Below, piece by piece: positions 20,414 through 28,651 of a DNA stretch of 64,000 bases. The DNA comes from Haematospirillum sp. H1815 (lineage in GTDB: Bacteria > Pseudomonadota > Alphaproteobacteria > Rhodospirillales > Rhodospirillaceae). The position numbers and the translations under genes were made by a program. The notes beneath the pieces are model-generated. The model had not been told where the DNA came from, searched no databases, and saw only the letters and a list, made by a program, of their open reading frames with translations. Position 1 is the first letter of the stretch. The number at the start of each line of letters is the position of its first letter. Location: positions 242,305 to 306,304 of the forward strand of contig NZ_JAAVTA010000002.1 of assembly GCF_012102705.1 (NCBI RefSeq). The letters are read 5' to 3'.

Positions 20414-21859
20414 TCATGAGCTAATTCGCCCATATATATCTTCGAATCGAACGATGTCATCTTCACCCAGGTAACTGCCGGATTGCACCTCAATGATTTC
20501 CAGCGGAATCGTTCCGGGGTTGGCCAACCGATGCACTTCACCCACTGGAATGTAGGCGGACTGGTTCTCAGTGAGCAGAAGCACCTTGTCTCCGTTGGTA
20601 ATCTCGGCCGTGCCTTTGACCACAATCCAGTGCTCGGCACGGTGATGGTGTTTTTGAAGGCTGAGACTGGTACCAGGCTTGACCTGTATGCGTTTGACCT
20701 TGAAGCGCTCACCTTCGTCAACGCTGTCATACCAGCCCCATGGGCGGTGGACCTTGCGGTGCAGGGTGTGCTCTTCGCGCTTTTGCTGCTGAAGGGCATT
20801 AACTATGTGCTTGACGTCTTGGCCGCGCGACTGGTCGGCCACCAGCACAGCATCGGGCGTTTCCACCACCACCAAACCCTGAACACCAACCAAGGCCACC
20901 AAGCGACTGGTGCCATGTACCAAGGTATTGTGGCAGTCAGCGGCCAACACATCGCCCACATAGACATTGCCGTTTGAATCCTTGGGCAACACGTTCCACA
21001 CGGCATCCCAAGCGCCCAGATCGCTCCAGCCGGCATCAAGCCGGGCCATGCGGATGGGGAATCGACTTCCCGGACAGCGCTCCATGACAGCATAGTCAAT
21101 GGAGTCGCTGGGTATAGCGGCAAACTCGGCCGTACCGGGGCGAACAAATGCTGAATCACTGCTCCGCTGGTCCCAAGCGGCACGGGTGGTGGCCGCAATG
21201 TCGGGCCGGAAACTTTCAATGGCCTGAAGCCACACAGATGCCTTAAGCACGAACATGCCAGCATTCCAGTAGTAGCCGCCTTCTGCCAAGTACTGAACAG
21301 CGGTGGCTTCATCGGGTTTTTCGACAAACCGCTCGACAACCAAGGTAGGTGCGGACTCAACAACAGCCCGGATATAGCCGTAGCCGGTTTCGGGGCGAGC
21401 AGGCGTGACGCCCAAGATCACGATGGTGCCCTCTGCCGCTTGGCGTATGGCATCAAGCATGGTGCTGTTGAAGGCCCCAGCATCTGCTACAGTCTGGTCT
21501 GCCGACGTGACGACCAGCACAGGGTCGTCACCGTTTTCTACAGCGGCAAGCGCAGCAAGCGTAAGGGCGGGCGCGGTGTTTCTGCCGACGGGTTCCAGCA
21601 GGACTGCATCTGGGGTAATGTCGATTTCGCGCAGCTGCTCAAGCGCAAGAAAACGATGCTCTTCGTTGGTGACAACCAAAGGAGCGTAAACGTCGACGTC
21701 CTCACACGAAAGAGCCATCACGCGTTTTGCCGCATCCTGGAAGAGGCTTTCCTCGCCTGACAGGCAAAGAAACTGCTTGGGGAAGCCCGCACGCGAAAGA
21801 GGCCAGAGCCGAGTGCCTGAGCCACCACAAAGAATAACCGGTTTAATCAAGTCAGTCAT
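20414..21859 (-). CDS. manC: Mannose-1-phosphate guanylyltransferase / mannose-6-phosphate isomerase
   Basis: A bifunctional ManC/AlgA-type protein of 481 residues. The nucleotidyl-transferase domain opens with VILCGGSGTRLWPLSR and PKQFL, and FVEKP lies near 170. A C-terminal cupin (phosphomannose isomerase II) contains RPWGWYDSV and the metal-site segment LQKHHHRAEHWIV. It makes GDP-mannose, feeding gmd and fcl. ATG at 21859 is chosen over a TTG 45 bases upstream because homology begins there. No phosphomannomutase gene lies in the window. It is the first intact gene of the leftward operon, directly behind a broken ugd. Confidence 0.95.
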   Translation of the reverse strand: MTDLIKPVILCGGSGTRLWPLSRAGFPKQFLCLSGEESLFQDAAKRVMALSCEDVDVYAPLVVTNEEHRFLALEQLREIDITPDAVLLEPVGRNTAPALTLAALAAVENGDDPVLVVTSADQTVADAGAFNSTMLDAIRQAAEGTIVILGVTPARPETGYGYIRAVVESAPTLVVERFVEKPDEATAVQYLAEGGYYWNAGMFVLKASVWLQAIESFRPDIAATTRAAWDQRSSDSAFVRPGTAEFAAIPSDSIDYAVMERCPGSRFPIRMARLDAGWSDLGAWDAVWNVLPKDSNGNVYVGDVLAADCHNTLVHGTSRLVALVGVQGLVVVETPDAVLVADQSRGQDVKHIVNALQQQKREEHTLHRKVHRPWGWYDSVDEGERFKVKRIQVKPGTSLSLQKHHHRAEHWIVVKGTAEITNGDKVLLLTENQSAYIPVGEVHRLANPGTIPLEIIEVQSGSYLGEDDIVRFEDIYGRISS

Positions 21860-21884
21860 AGCCGAACAAATCGCGTTTATGGAT

Positions 21885-22368
21885 TTTTCCCGAAACACCT
21901 TCAAAATCAGACGATTGCCGATTTACGGTGCTTATATTCACTTCGTTTTTAAAAGCGAACCAAGTCATTAACTACGCAGAGCAAAAATAACAAGCCTCAT
22001 TTAGCGTCAGATCATGAACAACTACCTCAATGCCTGCGATCTTGATCCGCTTCATGATGCACAGGATACCGAAGGCATGGAAGTTGCAGGAACCGCCCCC
22101 ACTATCAGGTGATAGACGCCGACCATCTTGAGCTGACAACGAATAACTTCGTCGGCAACGATGTCCTTGCACGCTGTAACCAGCCCCAAGGATGACGAGG
22201 ATGAAGCTCTACGGCACATCACGGCAGTTGACTGACAACAACTTGGCATCCTTAGAGCAGGCAGCAGCCAAAACTGGAGTTGTTACAGTGAGCGCCAATA
22301 CGCGGTTCGATGCAGACGCTGTCGATGGAAAGGCCGACGTAACCCGTGCCAAAAATGGAAACCTTCAC
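21885..22368 (-). pseudogene. ugd: Broken UDP-glucose 6-dehydrogenase with internal deletion
   Basis: Leftward translation begins VKVSIFGTGYVGLS, the N-terminus of Ugd. It then jumps within one codon or two to DSVCIEPRIGAHCNNSSFG, which belongs near the catalytic-Cys region some 200 residues later. After that come several frameshifts and stops: KDAKLLSVNCRDVP, IVADEVIRCQLKMVGVYHLI, then IMKRIKIAGIEVVVHDLTL and FKNEVNISTVNR. The order matches Ugd, but the Rossmann core is deleted and the conserved GGYCLPKD loop is decayed. The 3' limit near manC is approximate. It once would have supplied UDP-glucuronate to the UDP-xylose synthase of this operon. Confidence 0.85.
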
Positions 22369-22394
22369 CCCGGGCCGCCCTTCACGGAATTCAC

Positions 22395-22560
22395 TTCGGC
22401 TTTCCAAGGCTCCAACCCCGATTGAAGCACCTCACATTCTACCACCCTACGCTTCAAAGACCCCGGCTGGCGTGAGCAAACAGGCATAACGCCGCGTGCT
22501 CTTGCCTTGGCTGAATTCTTCAGCTTGGCCTCACTTTCTTCACCAGAACCTGAAAGCAGA
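22395..22560 (-). pseudogene. Relic of an EPS-associated MarR-family regulator
   Basis: A leftward frame reads AEEFSQGKSTRRYACLLTPA followed by GVFEA and a stop. This resembles the winged-helix wing and following LLTPxGVxEKA segment of MarR-type regulators that head exopolysaccharide operons. A second frame continues with a helical RVVECEVLQSGLEPWKAEV. The N-terminal half of the winged helix is not recognisable. Position at the head of the leftward operon fits such a regulator. The match is by eye only, hence moderate confidence. Confidence 0.5.
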
Positions 22561-22599
22561 CATTGTTCGCGCCAAGCCTTACACACAAGCCCCTGGCCG

Positions 22600-23782
22600 G
22601 AGCAAGCTGAACTGACCTAGAGCTCCCGAAGCAAACAGGGAAGGACCACGAACCGGGCTTATCCTTGAAAACCAGCCTATTCCTGCAATAGGGACACGAA
22701 TATCAGGGAATTTTTACACGCTACCGCCATCCCGCTTCACGAACAACACGCGCAGACGGCAGATTTCAGCATGTGGGTCCGGAGCAAAAAAGCGACAAGG
22801 ACATACCACCTTATGCAAGGGCATGCACCGTGCCACACCACCCTGACTTTGAGCAAGGATTTTCTGCCAAAGAAGCAATCTCAAGGCCGGTCTGTCAGCT
22901 TGCCTTGCGCAGGCTGGCCGGGACTAAGGTCCACCCGCCCTTGCTTGAAAGGGAACTCCAGCACCATGATCCTACGCCTACCATAAGCCACCCGGCGGAT
23001 TCCATCAATGCCGACAGACGGCGCCTCCTGCGCACGTGGTGCTGCGGCCAAACTTTCAGCCACCTTGGCTCAAGCGAATGAAAATGAACAGGTATTGTGG
23101 AAATCAGGGGCTCGCCCGTCACCATCAAAGCGCCTTGGCAGAGCTTTTCGGATGGAAGAGTGGAATGATCGCACTGACCAACCCCATCACCGGAGGTCTT
23201 TACAAGACCCCCTTTATCCCGCATGGGCTGAGTATGGACGAATATACGAGTCGACCACAACATTTATAGGTTGTATTTTTTATCAGCATCTTACCCCCTA
23301 GGGTGCGATGCCGCAGTGAATCTGTCTTGTTAAATCTACACCCTTGCACCAAGGCACCCTCCCCGGATGGCTCTTTTAATCAGCCATAGACCTCCAGTTG
23401 CTACTGCACCACCTTTTCCATTCTTTCTGCGCTCACCACCAATTCGAAATGCTCGAGGATTTCGGACTCATGACGGGTAATGTGGCTTTTGACGACGTCA
23501 TTGCCAAGCCGCTTGGTCAAGTAGCCCTTGGCGAGTACCAGATTACCCGTAGTGTTCTTAGGCGTCCTTGGTACTGGGCCTGACTGATTTCCTTATTCGA
23601 ACTTGACGATCTGCTCAATGGACGCACATTGACTGTCGTGCTCGGTCGGTTTGAAATCGGCGCGCAGCCCTTTGATTGACATAACCCCGCAGGCGTAACA
23701 TCTGCGGACTTCGGGCCGTTCCGGGCCAGACAGAAACAGAGAGAGGAATTATCTGCAGAGAACACCATATGGCCAGAATCCA
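22600..23782. other. Gene-poor DNA between the glycan operon and the arabinose cassette
   Basis: About 1.2 kb with only short open frames on either strand and no segment I can match to a family. A 122-codon leftward frame (23263 to 22895) shows no recognisable motif. The promoter of the leftward operon would be expected near 22.6-22.7 kb but no convincing box is seen. The region reads as decayed coding DNA. Confidence 0.5.
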
Positions 23783-23909
23783 GGTCGGCAGACAGGCAAA
23801 CTGTCGAAGTCCACAACCCTACCCAGCGTTCCGCGGGTGTTCGCGAGGCCTGACGGAAGCATACAAGAAAAACCCCAACCGTTCCCGGTCGGGGTTTCAA
23901 TATTGGTGG
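23783..23909. repeat. Direct repeat, left copy (tRNA-Ala 3' flank-like)
   Basis: About 127 bases that repeat the sequence downstream of tRNA-Ala (30825-30953) in the same orientation, at roughly 88% identity by hand count. The first 56 bases differ by one missing C. The copy includes the hairpin with ACCCC/GGGGT arms and ends with TATTGGTGG, which in the right copy is the flank plus the 3' CCA end of the tRNA. No tRNA body follows here. Confidence 0.85.
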
Positions 23910-24190
23910 TGGGACACTCGCCCGCCACCGACAGCAGCATGAACGTGCGCAAAACAGGCTGCACGTACCCTTGCGAGCTGATACGAAAAGTTTGACCCTT
24001 CCGCACCCTACCGCAAAACCCGCTTGGTTCGATCACTTTTCGACGGTCGAGACTGGATACCAATCTTCACCCTTGTCCAACCGGGGCCACATCATCCATT
24101 TACAGCCAAGCCCCCTGACCACCTGCAGAACTTACCACTTTCCCGAAACAGAGCATTCATGAACTCCCCATCCAACACAAAGAGTTCAGC

Positions 24191-24456
24191 ATGACCACCA
24201 CCCACTTCGATCAACTACAACTTGCCGCACGCTGGGGCCTGTCACACAAAACACTCGAGCGCTGGCGCGTCATGGCATCGGACCCAAGTTCATCCGACTG
24301 CCAGGCAAGGTCATCTACCATCTGTGCGACATCGAAGTCTACGAAGACGCGTGCCTCGTTTCGTCGACTGCTGCATTCTGCAAGCACACAAAGTTTTCCG
24401 ATCATCCAGTCGCACCAGAGCCCCCACTGCAACCAAGTCCAGCCGCTCCGCGATAA
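24191..24456 (+). pseudogene. Frameshifted excisionase-like helix-turn-helix protein
   Basis: The ATG frame gives MTTTHFDQLQLAARWGLSHK and TLERWR. After a one-base shift near 24268 the next frame continues with HGIGPKFIRLPGKVIYHLCD and IEVYEDACLVSST, ending at TAA 24454-24456. Together this is the HTH_17/AlpA-type fold (helix-turn-helix plus wing KVIYHLCDIEVYE) of about 88 residues, common in excisionases and regulators of integrated elements. Located just inside the left repeat, it supports an old mobile element. The tail overlaps a leftward relic, so the true 3' end may be lost. Confidence 0.7.
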
Positions 24457-24854
24457 ATACACCGATACTGCGTGGATAGCTCATGCCGCAAGGATGAAGA
24501 TAAATCGATAGAATCGTCCCCCCAGACTTGCCCGGAGTGAGTGTCAGCGCAAACGCCACCAAGTAGATCGAGATTACGAAGAATCGGCACCTTGCGCCCC
24601 AAAGCAACGATGAAGGGATGCCAGCATGAAAACTGAAGGAGATCGCTCAGGAGGGAGAGCACCTCTACCTGCGCCCAAAGCGCACCCGGGATCACCGATA
24701 CCGCAGCACCAAATGCTTCCCAATCCGCCAGGGTCGCCATTCCGACGTACAGCACCACCGCCACCACAATGGCCAACGAAATGGACCGAACTGGAATGCG
24801 GCTCGCGGTAGCTGGGTTTATCCCCGGGGCATCGGCCCTCCGTGATTCATCCAT
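24418..24854 (-). pseudogene. N-terminal relic of a YbhN/UPF0104-type membrane protein
   Basis: From ATG 24854, whose start overlaps the stop of the DUF212 gene, the frame reads VRSISLAIVVAVVLYVGMAT followed by GALWAQVEVLSLLSDLLQFS. It then shifts near 24590 to a second frame with YLVAFALTLTPGKSGGTI, MSYPRSIGVFIAERLDL and VAVGAL. This is the pattern of the lysylphosphatidylglycerol synthase transmembrane (YbhN/UPF0104) family, normally about 320 residues. Only the first third remains. The overlap with the DUF212 gene suggests it was once part of the same cassette operon, perhaps with a lipid-translocation role. Confidence 0.7.
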
Positions 24855-25270
24855 CAGGTCAAAATCGTGTTTACTGCAGCGGCAACCGCGATACCCACGG
24901 CAATGCCGGCGGCAATTTCCAATCGGGTGTGACCCATGCGTTCGCGCAGTGCCTGATGGTCAGCTACCCCAGCCACCAATTTGTTGATGGCCACCGCGTG
25001 CTTGCCCACCTGCCGGCGCAGGCTGTTGGCATCGAGCATCACGATAAAGGCCAGCGTAATGGCGACGCCGAAGGCGGGGTGTCCGATACCCTCCTTGAGG
25101 ACAATGAGCGCAGCCATGCTGCTGACGATCGCGCTGTGATTGCTGGGCAACCCACCGTAGCCGATGAGGCCGAACGCCAGCTGCTTTGCCTTGATGCTGT
25201 TGATGATGAACTTCGAAACTCCGGCGACGAGCCAAGCCAGAAATGGAGTCAGGGCGTAAGAGAAGTCCAT
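24854..25270 (-). CDS. DUF212 / divergent PAP2-family membrane protein
   Basis: A 138-residue membrane protein of the DUF212 (YuiD-like, divergent PAP2) family: MDFSYALTPFLAWLVAGVSK, GGLPSNHSAIVSSMAALI, GVAITLAFIVMLDANSLRRQ and the C-terminal RMGHTRLEIAAGIAVGI. The SNHSA and GHT segments correspond to the PAP2 phosphatase core. It directly follows the UbiA-type phosphoribosyltransferase gene with two bases between stop and ATG. In mycobacteria the matching position (Rv3807c beside Rv3806c) is held by a PAP2 protein proposed to remove the 5-phosphate from decaprenylphosphoryl-5-phosphoribose. The same role is inferred here. Confidence 0.8.
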   Translation of the reverse strand: MDFSYALTPFLAWLVAGVSKFIINSIKAKQLAFGLIGYGGLPSNHSAIVSSMAALIVLKEGIGHPAFGVAITLAFIVMLDANSLRRQVGKHAVAINKLVAGVADHQALRERMGHTRLEIAAGIAVGIAVAAAVNTILT

Positions 25271-25272
25271 GA

Positions 25273-26157
25273 TTACCCCTGCACTGGCCACAAAGCCCAG
25301 CCGCAGGCAGCCACCCACAGCACCACGGTAAGCAACAACTGCCAGTCGGCCAGGAGCGCGTCGGTGGGCGACTCACCGCCATCAAGGGCTTCCACCACGA
25401 ACCAGTAACGAAACAGGCCGAACAACACCAATGGAACCGTGATGACCAACTCAGGCTTGGAGGACATCACGAACATGCTGTAGAACAGCAGCGCCCCGGT
25501 TGCGGACATCTCAGCGTAGCGGTCCACCAATGAAACGGAGTACTTCTCGAGCACCTTACGGCCCTCCGTGCCGCTTTGGCTGAGCTCCTGGCGGCGTTTA
25601 ACAGCGGCCAGGTACAGAGCCAGGCACAGTGTCGTGATGAACATCCATGAGGACACGGGCACGTCCAGTGCCATAGCACCGGCGTAGACGCGCAGGACAA
25701 AACCAATGGCGATGGTGAAGATATCGACCACGGGCTGGTGCTTGAGCACGAACGTGTAGGCTAGGTTCAGCACCAGATAGGCCGCGATGACCATCACCAC
25801 CCTTGGAGCGACGAACCAGCCCCACACCAGCACGGCATAGAGGCACGCGAGGAGGACCAGCGCAGCGGGCACCGAGACAATCCCGGCCGCCAAGGGACGA
25901 GTCTTGGACTTCTTGGGGTGACGACGGTCGCGCTCGATGTCGTGCATGTCGTTGATGATGTAGGTCACCGAAGATCCGACGAAGAACAGCAGCACGGCAA
26001 ACAGAGCGTGACTGACGGCATCAACATGCAGAAACGCACCGGAAAACATCAGTGGCGCCAGAACAAAACCATTCTTGACCCACTGCTTTGGCCGCATCAG
26101 CTTGAGTAACCCCAGTATCTGCGCTAGAGGCGAGCGGGTCATTACGGTATCATGCAC
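25273..26157 (-). CDS. Decaprenyl-phosphate phosphoribosyltransferase-like UbiA protein
   Basis: A 294-residue UbiA-superfamily protein with about nine membrane helices. LLKLMRPKQWVKNGFVLAPL precedes the Asp-rich motif NDMHDIERD (residues 69-77) and HPKKSKTRPLAAG. A second loop contains KRRQELSQ and YSVSLVDRYAEMSA. These features identify the DprA/Rv3806c branch, which transfers 5-phosphoribose from PRPP to polyprenyl phosphate. This is the first step toward polyprenyl-phosphoryl-arabinose. It is divergent from gtrA-dprE1-dprE2 and followed by the DUF212 gene. The start may be GTG at 26157 (GAGG upstream) or ATG at 26142. Confidence 0.88.
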   Translation of the reverse strand: MHDTVMTRSPLAQILGLLKLMRPKQWVKNGFVLAPLMFSGAFLHVDAVSHALFAVLLFFVGSSVTYIINDMHDIERDRRHPKKSKTRPLAAGIVSVPAALVLLACLYAVLVWGWFVAPRVVMVIAAYLVLNLAYTFVLKHQPVVDIFTIAIGFVLRVYAGAMALDVPVSSWMFITTLCLALYLAAVKRRQELSQSGTEGRKVLEKYSVSLVDRYAEMSATGALLFYSMFVMSSKPELVITVPLVLFGLFRYWFVVEALDGGESPTDALLADWQLLLTVVLWVAACGWALWPVQG

Positions 26158-26185
26158 TATTTATGAACCTCGGTGATATGATTGA

Positions 26186-26599
26186 ATGTTTGCTTCGACA
26201 AAGCTCACTGTTTATTATGCCATTTTTGCATTAATCGCAACCGCAGCAAACATTGGCGCTCAGGATCTTGCCATCCGTACCTACAGCGGTGACTTCAGCG
26301 TTCTGGCCTCGGTCGTCGTGGGCACAGGCATTGGGCTTATCGTCAAGTACATCCTCGACAAACGCTATATCTTCCGCTTCCGGACGCGCAGCGTCGCCCA
26401 CGACACACAGACCTTTGCCCTCTACACCGTCATGGGCTTGGCCACGACCGTGATCTTCTGGGGCTTCGAATTCGGCTTCCACCATATCTTCGAGACCAAG
26501 GAAATGCGCTACTTCGGCGGCGTTATTGGTCTTGCAATCGGCTACCTGACCAAGTACCACCTCGATAAGCGTTATGTCTTCCGCACAGAGGCCGTATGA
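26186..26599 (+). CDS. GtrA-family membrane protein
   Basis: A 137-residue protein with four hydrophobic segments and two copies of the GtrA motif: LIVKYILDKRYIFRF and YLTKYHLDKRYVFR, each closing a helix pair. GtrA proteins are linked to movement of polyprenyl-linked sugars across the inner membrane. In Mycobacterium the GtrA protein Rv3789 is encoded next to dprE1 and implicated in arabinan assembly. The same adjacency occurs here, with a four-base overlap into dprE1. A role in flipping or presenting the arabinose lipid is an inference. Confidence 0.85.
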   Translation: MFASTKLTVYYAIFALIATAANIGAQDLAIRTYSGDFSVLASVVVGTGIGLIVKYILDKRYIFRFRTRSVAHDTQTFALYTVMGLATTVIFWGFEFGFHHIFETKEMRYFGGVIGLAIGYLTKYHLDKRYVFRTEAV

Positions 26600-27897
26600 A
26601 GCCGGTTACTTCTTGGGGGCGTTTGAGCGCCGATCCTCATCATGTCGTCGATCTGAATAACCCCTCCAGGGTTAAGGCGCTGGTTTGCCACGTGGCTTAC
26701 TCGGGCGTTGCCCATGGCATGGGACGCAGCTACGGTGACGTCTGCCTGAATCCGGAAGGCACGCTCTGGGTCACGACCGGACTCGACCACTTCGTCGCTT
26801 TCGACGACAGCACTGGCCGCCTGGTGTGTGAGGCTGGCGTGCTACTGCGGGACATTCAGCGACTGGTCATCCCTCGCGGCTGGATTCTGCCCGTAACGCC
26901 GGGGACCCAGTTGGTGACCGTTGGGGGTGCGATCGCCAACGATGTCCACGGCAAGAACCATCACGTACTGGGTTCTTTTGGCGATCACGTCCAGAACCTT
27001 ACTCTCATCCGGACCGATGGCGAGGTCATCCAGTGCGGGCCGCATGATCGAGCTGATTGGTTCGCTGCAACGGTGGGAGGATTGGGCCTGACGGGTGTGA
27101 TCACCCAAGTGGAGCTCCAGTTGCGCCGTGTGGCCGGCCCGTGGCTGGACACTGAGACCGTTCCTTATGCCAACCTGGACGAGTTCTTCCGGCTCGCGGA
27201 TGACTCCGAGGCCGACTGGGAGCACACGGTGTCCTGGATCGACTGCATTACCGGGGGCGGTGGGCGCGGTTTGTTCATGCGCGGCAACCCTACCGATGTC
27301 GGAGAACGCCCGGCACCCCAGGGACGTAAGCTGACCATGCCCATCGTGCCGCCCGTTTCCCTGGTCAATCGGCTTTCGCTGCGCCCCTTCAACATGGCCT
27401 ACTACCATCTCAAGAAGTGGCGGGCTGGGCGGGCCATTACGCACTACGAACCATTTTTCTATCCGCTCGACAACCTGCTCGAGTGGAACCGGATATACGG
27501 CCCGAAGGGCTTCTTCCAGTACCAGAGTGTGGTGCCACGGGAAGTCGGGCAAGACGCCGTTCAGGCCATGCTCAAAGAAATCGCTCGCTCTGGCGATGGT
27601 TCATTCCTTGCAGTCCTGAAGACCTTTGGCAACCGCCAGCCGGTTGGGATGCTGAGTTTTCCTCAGCCCGGGGTCACGCTGGCGCTGGACTTTCCGAATC
27701 ACGGGGAGCGCACGCACAAACTATTCGAGCGCCTGGATGCCATCGTGCGTGAAGCCGAGGGCCGCATCTATCTGGCCAAGGACGCGCGAATGCCCAGAGA
27801 ACTCTTCGAAGTAGGCTATCCGCGCCTGGCCGAATTCATGAAATACAGGGACCCGGGCATCAGTTCCGGTCTCTCACGCCGTTTGATGGGAAGTTGA
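26596..27897 (+). CDS. dprE1: FAD-dependent decaprenylphosphoryl-ribose 2'-oxidase homologue
   Basis: A 433-residue oxidase of the vanillyl-alcohol-oxidase/GLF-like FAD family. GMGRSYGD begins at residue 41, VTPGTQLVTVGGAIANDVHG is followed by KNHHVLGSFGDHV near 120, and YLAKDARMPRELFEVGYP is near the C-terminus. These match DprE1, which oxidises the ribose 2'-OH of polyprenylphosphoryl-ribose to a keto intermediate. The Lys in YLAKDAR corresponds to the conserved active-site Lys of that family. It is translated with gtrA (ATGA overlap) and followed immediately by dprE2. In this setting it should yield the D-arabinose lipid precursor. Confidence 0.92.
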   Translation: MKPVTSWGRLSADPHHVVDLNNPSRVKALVCHVAYSGVAHGMGRSYGDVCLNPEGTLWVTTGLDHFVAFDDSTGRLVCEAGVLLRDIQRLVIPRGWILPVTPGTQLVTVGGAIANDVHGKNHHVLGSFGDHVQNLTLIRTDGEVIQCGPHDRADWFAATVGGLGLTGVITQVELQLRRVAGPWLDTETVPYANLDEFFRLADDSEADWEHTVSWIDCITGGGGRGLFMRGNPTDVGERPAPQGRKLTMPIVPPVSLVNRLSLRPFNMAYYHLKKWRAGRAITHYEPFFYPLDNLLEWNRIYGPKGFFQYQSVVPREVGQDAVQAMLKEIARSGDGSFLAVLKTFGNRQPVGMLSFPQPGVTLALDFPNHGERTHKLFERLDAIVREAEGRIYLAKDARMPRELFEVGYPRLAEFMKYRDPGISSGLSRRLMGS

Positions 27898-28650
27898 ATG
27901 AACAACAAGAAAAGAATCGTCATTATTGGAGCCACCTCGGCGATCGCCGAGCACTGCGCCAGGCTATGGCTGGAGAAGCAGCCGACCGATCTCACTCTCC
28001 TAGGGCGGGATGCACAGCGTATTGAGCGGGTTGCAACTGACTTGAAAGTCCGTAGTCCTCAATCCGAAATTCGGATCGTCCAGGCAGAATTTTTAGACCC
28101 GGAAGCTATTAAGGCTACGGTCGAAGATATTGTTCAGTCAGGCGATGTGGATGTTGTGCTGATCGCACACGGCTCACTGCCAGATCAAGCCGACTGCCAA
28201 GACGACCTGACTGCATGCCGGAAAGCGCTGGATATCAATGGCATCTCACCAGTGCTCTATGCGGAGGCCTTCGCCAAATGGATGGCAAAAGCCAACCACG
28301 GCACCATTGCCCTGATCGGCTCTGTGGCTGGTGATCGAGGGCGCAAATCCAACTATGTCTATAGCGCTGCAAAAGGGTTGGTTACGCGATATACCCAGGG
28401 CCTGCAGCACCGTTTTGCGGGCACAGGGGTTAGGGTGGTGCTGATCAAGCCTGGTCCGACTGACACCCCCATGACTGCCCACTTAAAGGGTAAGGGTGCC
28501 AAACTCGCGCCCGTCGAAGTCGTAGCAAAACAGATTGTTGAAGGCGTAGAAGCAGGCAAGCCGATTATCTACGCACCTAGGAAGTGGTGCTTAATCATGA
28601 TGATAATAAGACACCTACCATCGGCCATTTTTAATAAGATGGACATCTAA
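27898..28650 (+). CDS. dprE2: SDR reductase, DprE2 homologue
   Basis: A 250-residue classical SDR. IIGATSAIAEHCARLWLE carries the NAD(P) motif, Ser142 lies in LIGSVAGDRGRKSNY, and Tyr155-x3-Lys159 sits in VYSAAKGLVTRY. The ATSAIAE variant and the GDRGR segment are typical of DprE2, which reduces 2'-keto-ribose lipid to the arabinose epimer. The ATG follows the dprE1 stop directly. The C-terminus ends in a hydrophobic, basic stretch as in known DprE2 proteins. It pairs with DprE1 in the two-step epimerisation. No defect is seen. Confidence 0.9.
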   Translation: MNNKKRIVIIGATSAIAEHCARLWLEKQPTDLTLLGRDAQRIERVATDLKVRSPQSEIRIVQAEFLDPEAIKATVEDIVQSGDVDVVLIAHGSLPDQADCQDDLTACRKALDINGISPVLYAEAFAKWMAKANHGTIALIGSVAGDRGRKSNYVYSAAKGLVTRYTQGLQHRFAGTGVRVVLIKPGPTDTPMTAHLKGKGAKLAPVEVVAKQIVEGVEAGKPIIYAPRKWCLIMMIIRHLPSAIFNKMDI

Positions 28651-28651
28651 G

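Noticed and set aside
22895..23263. A leftward 122-codon frame in the gene-poor stretch
   Set aside because: No motif, no ribosome-binding site and no context support; it may be chance or decayed sequence.
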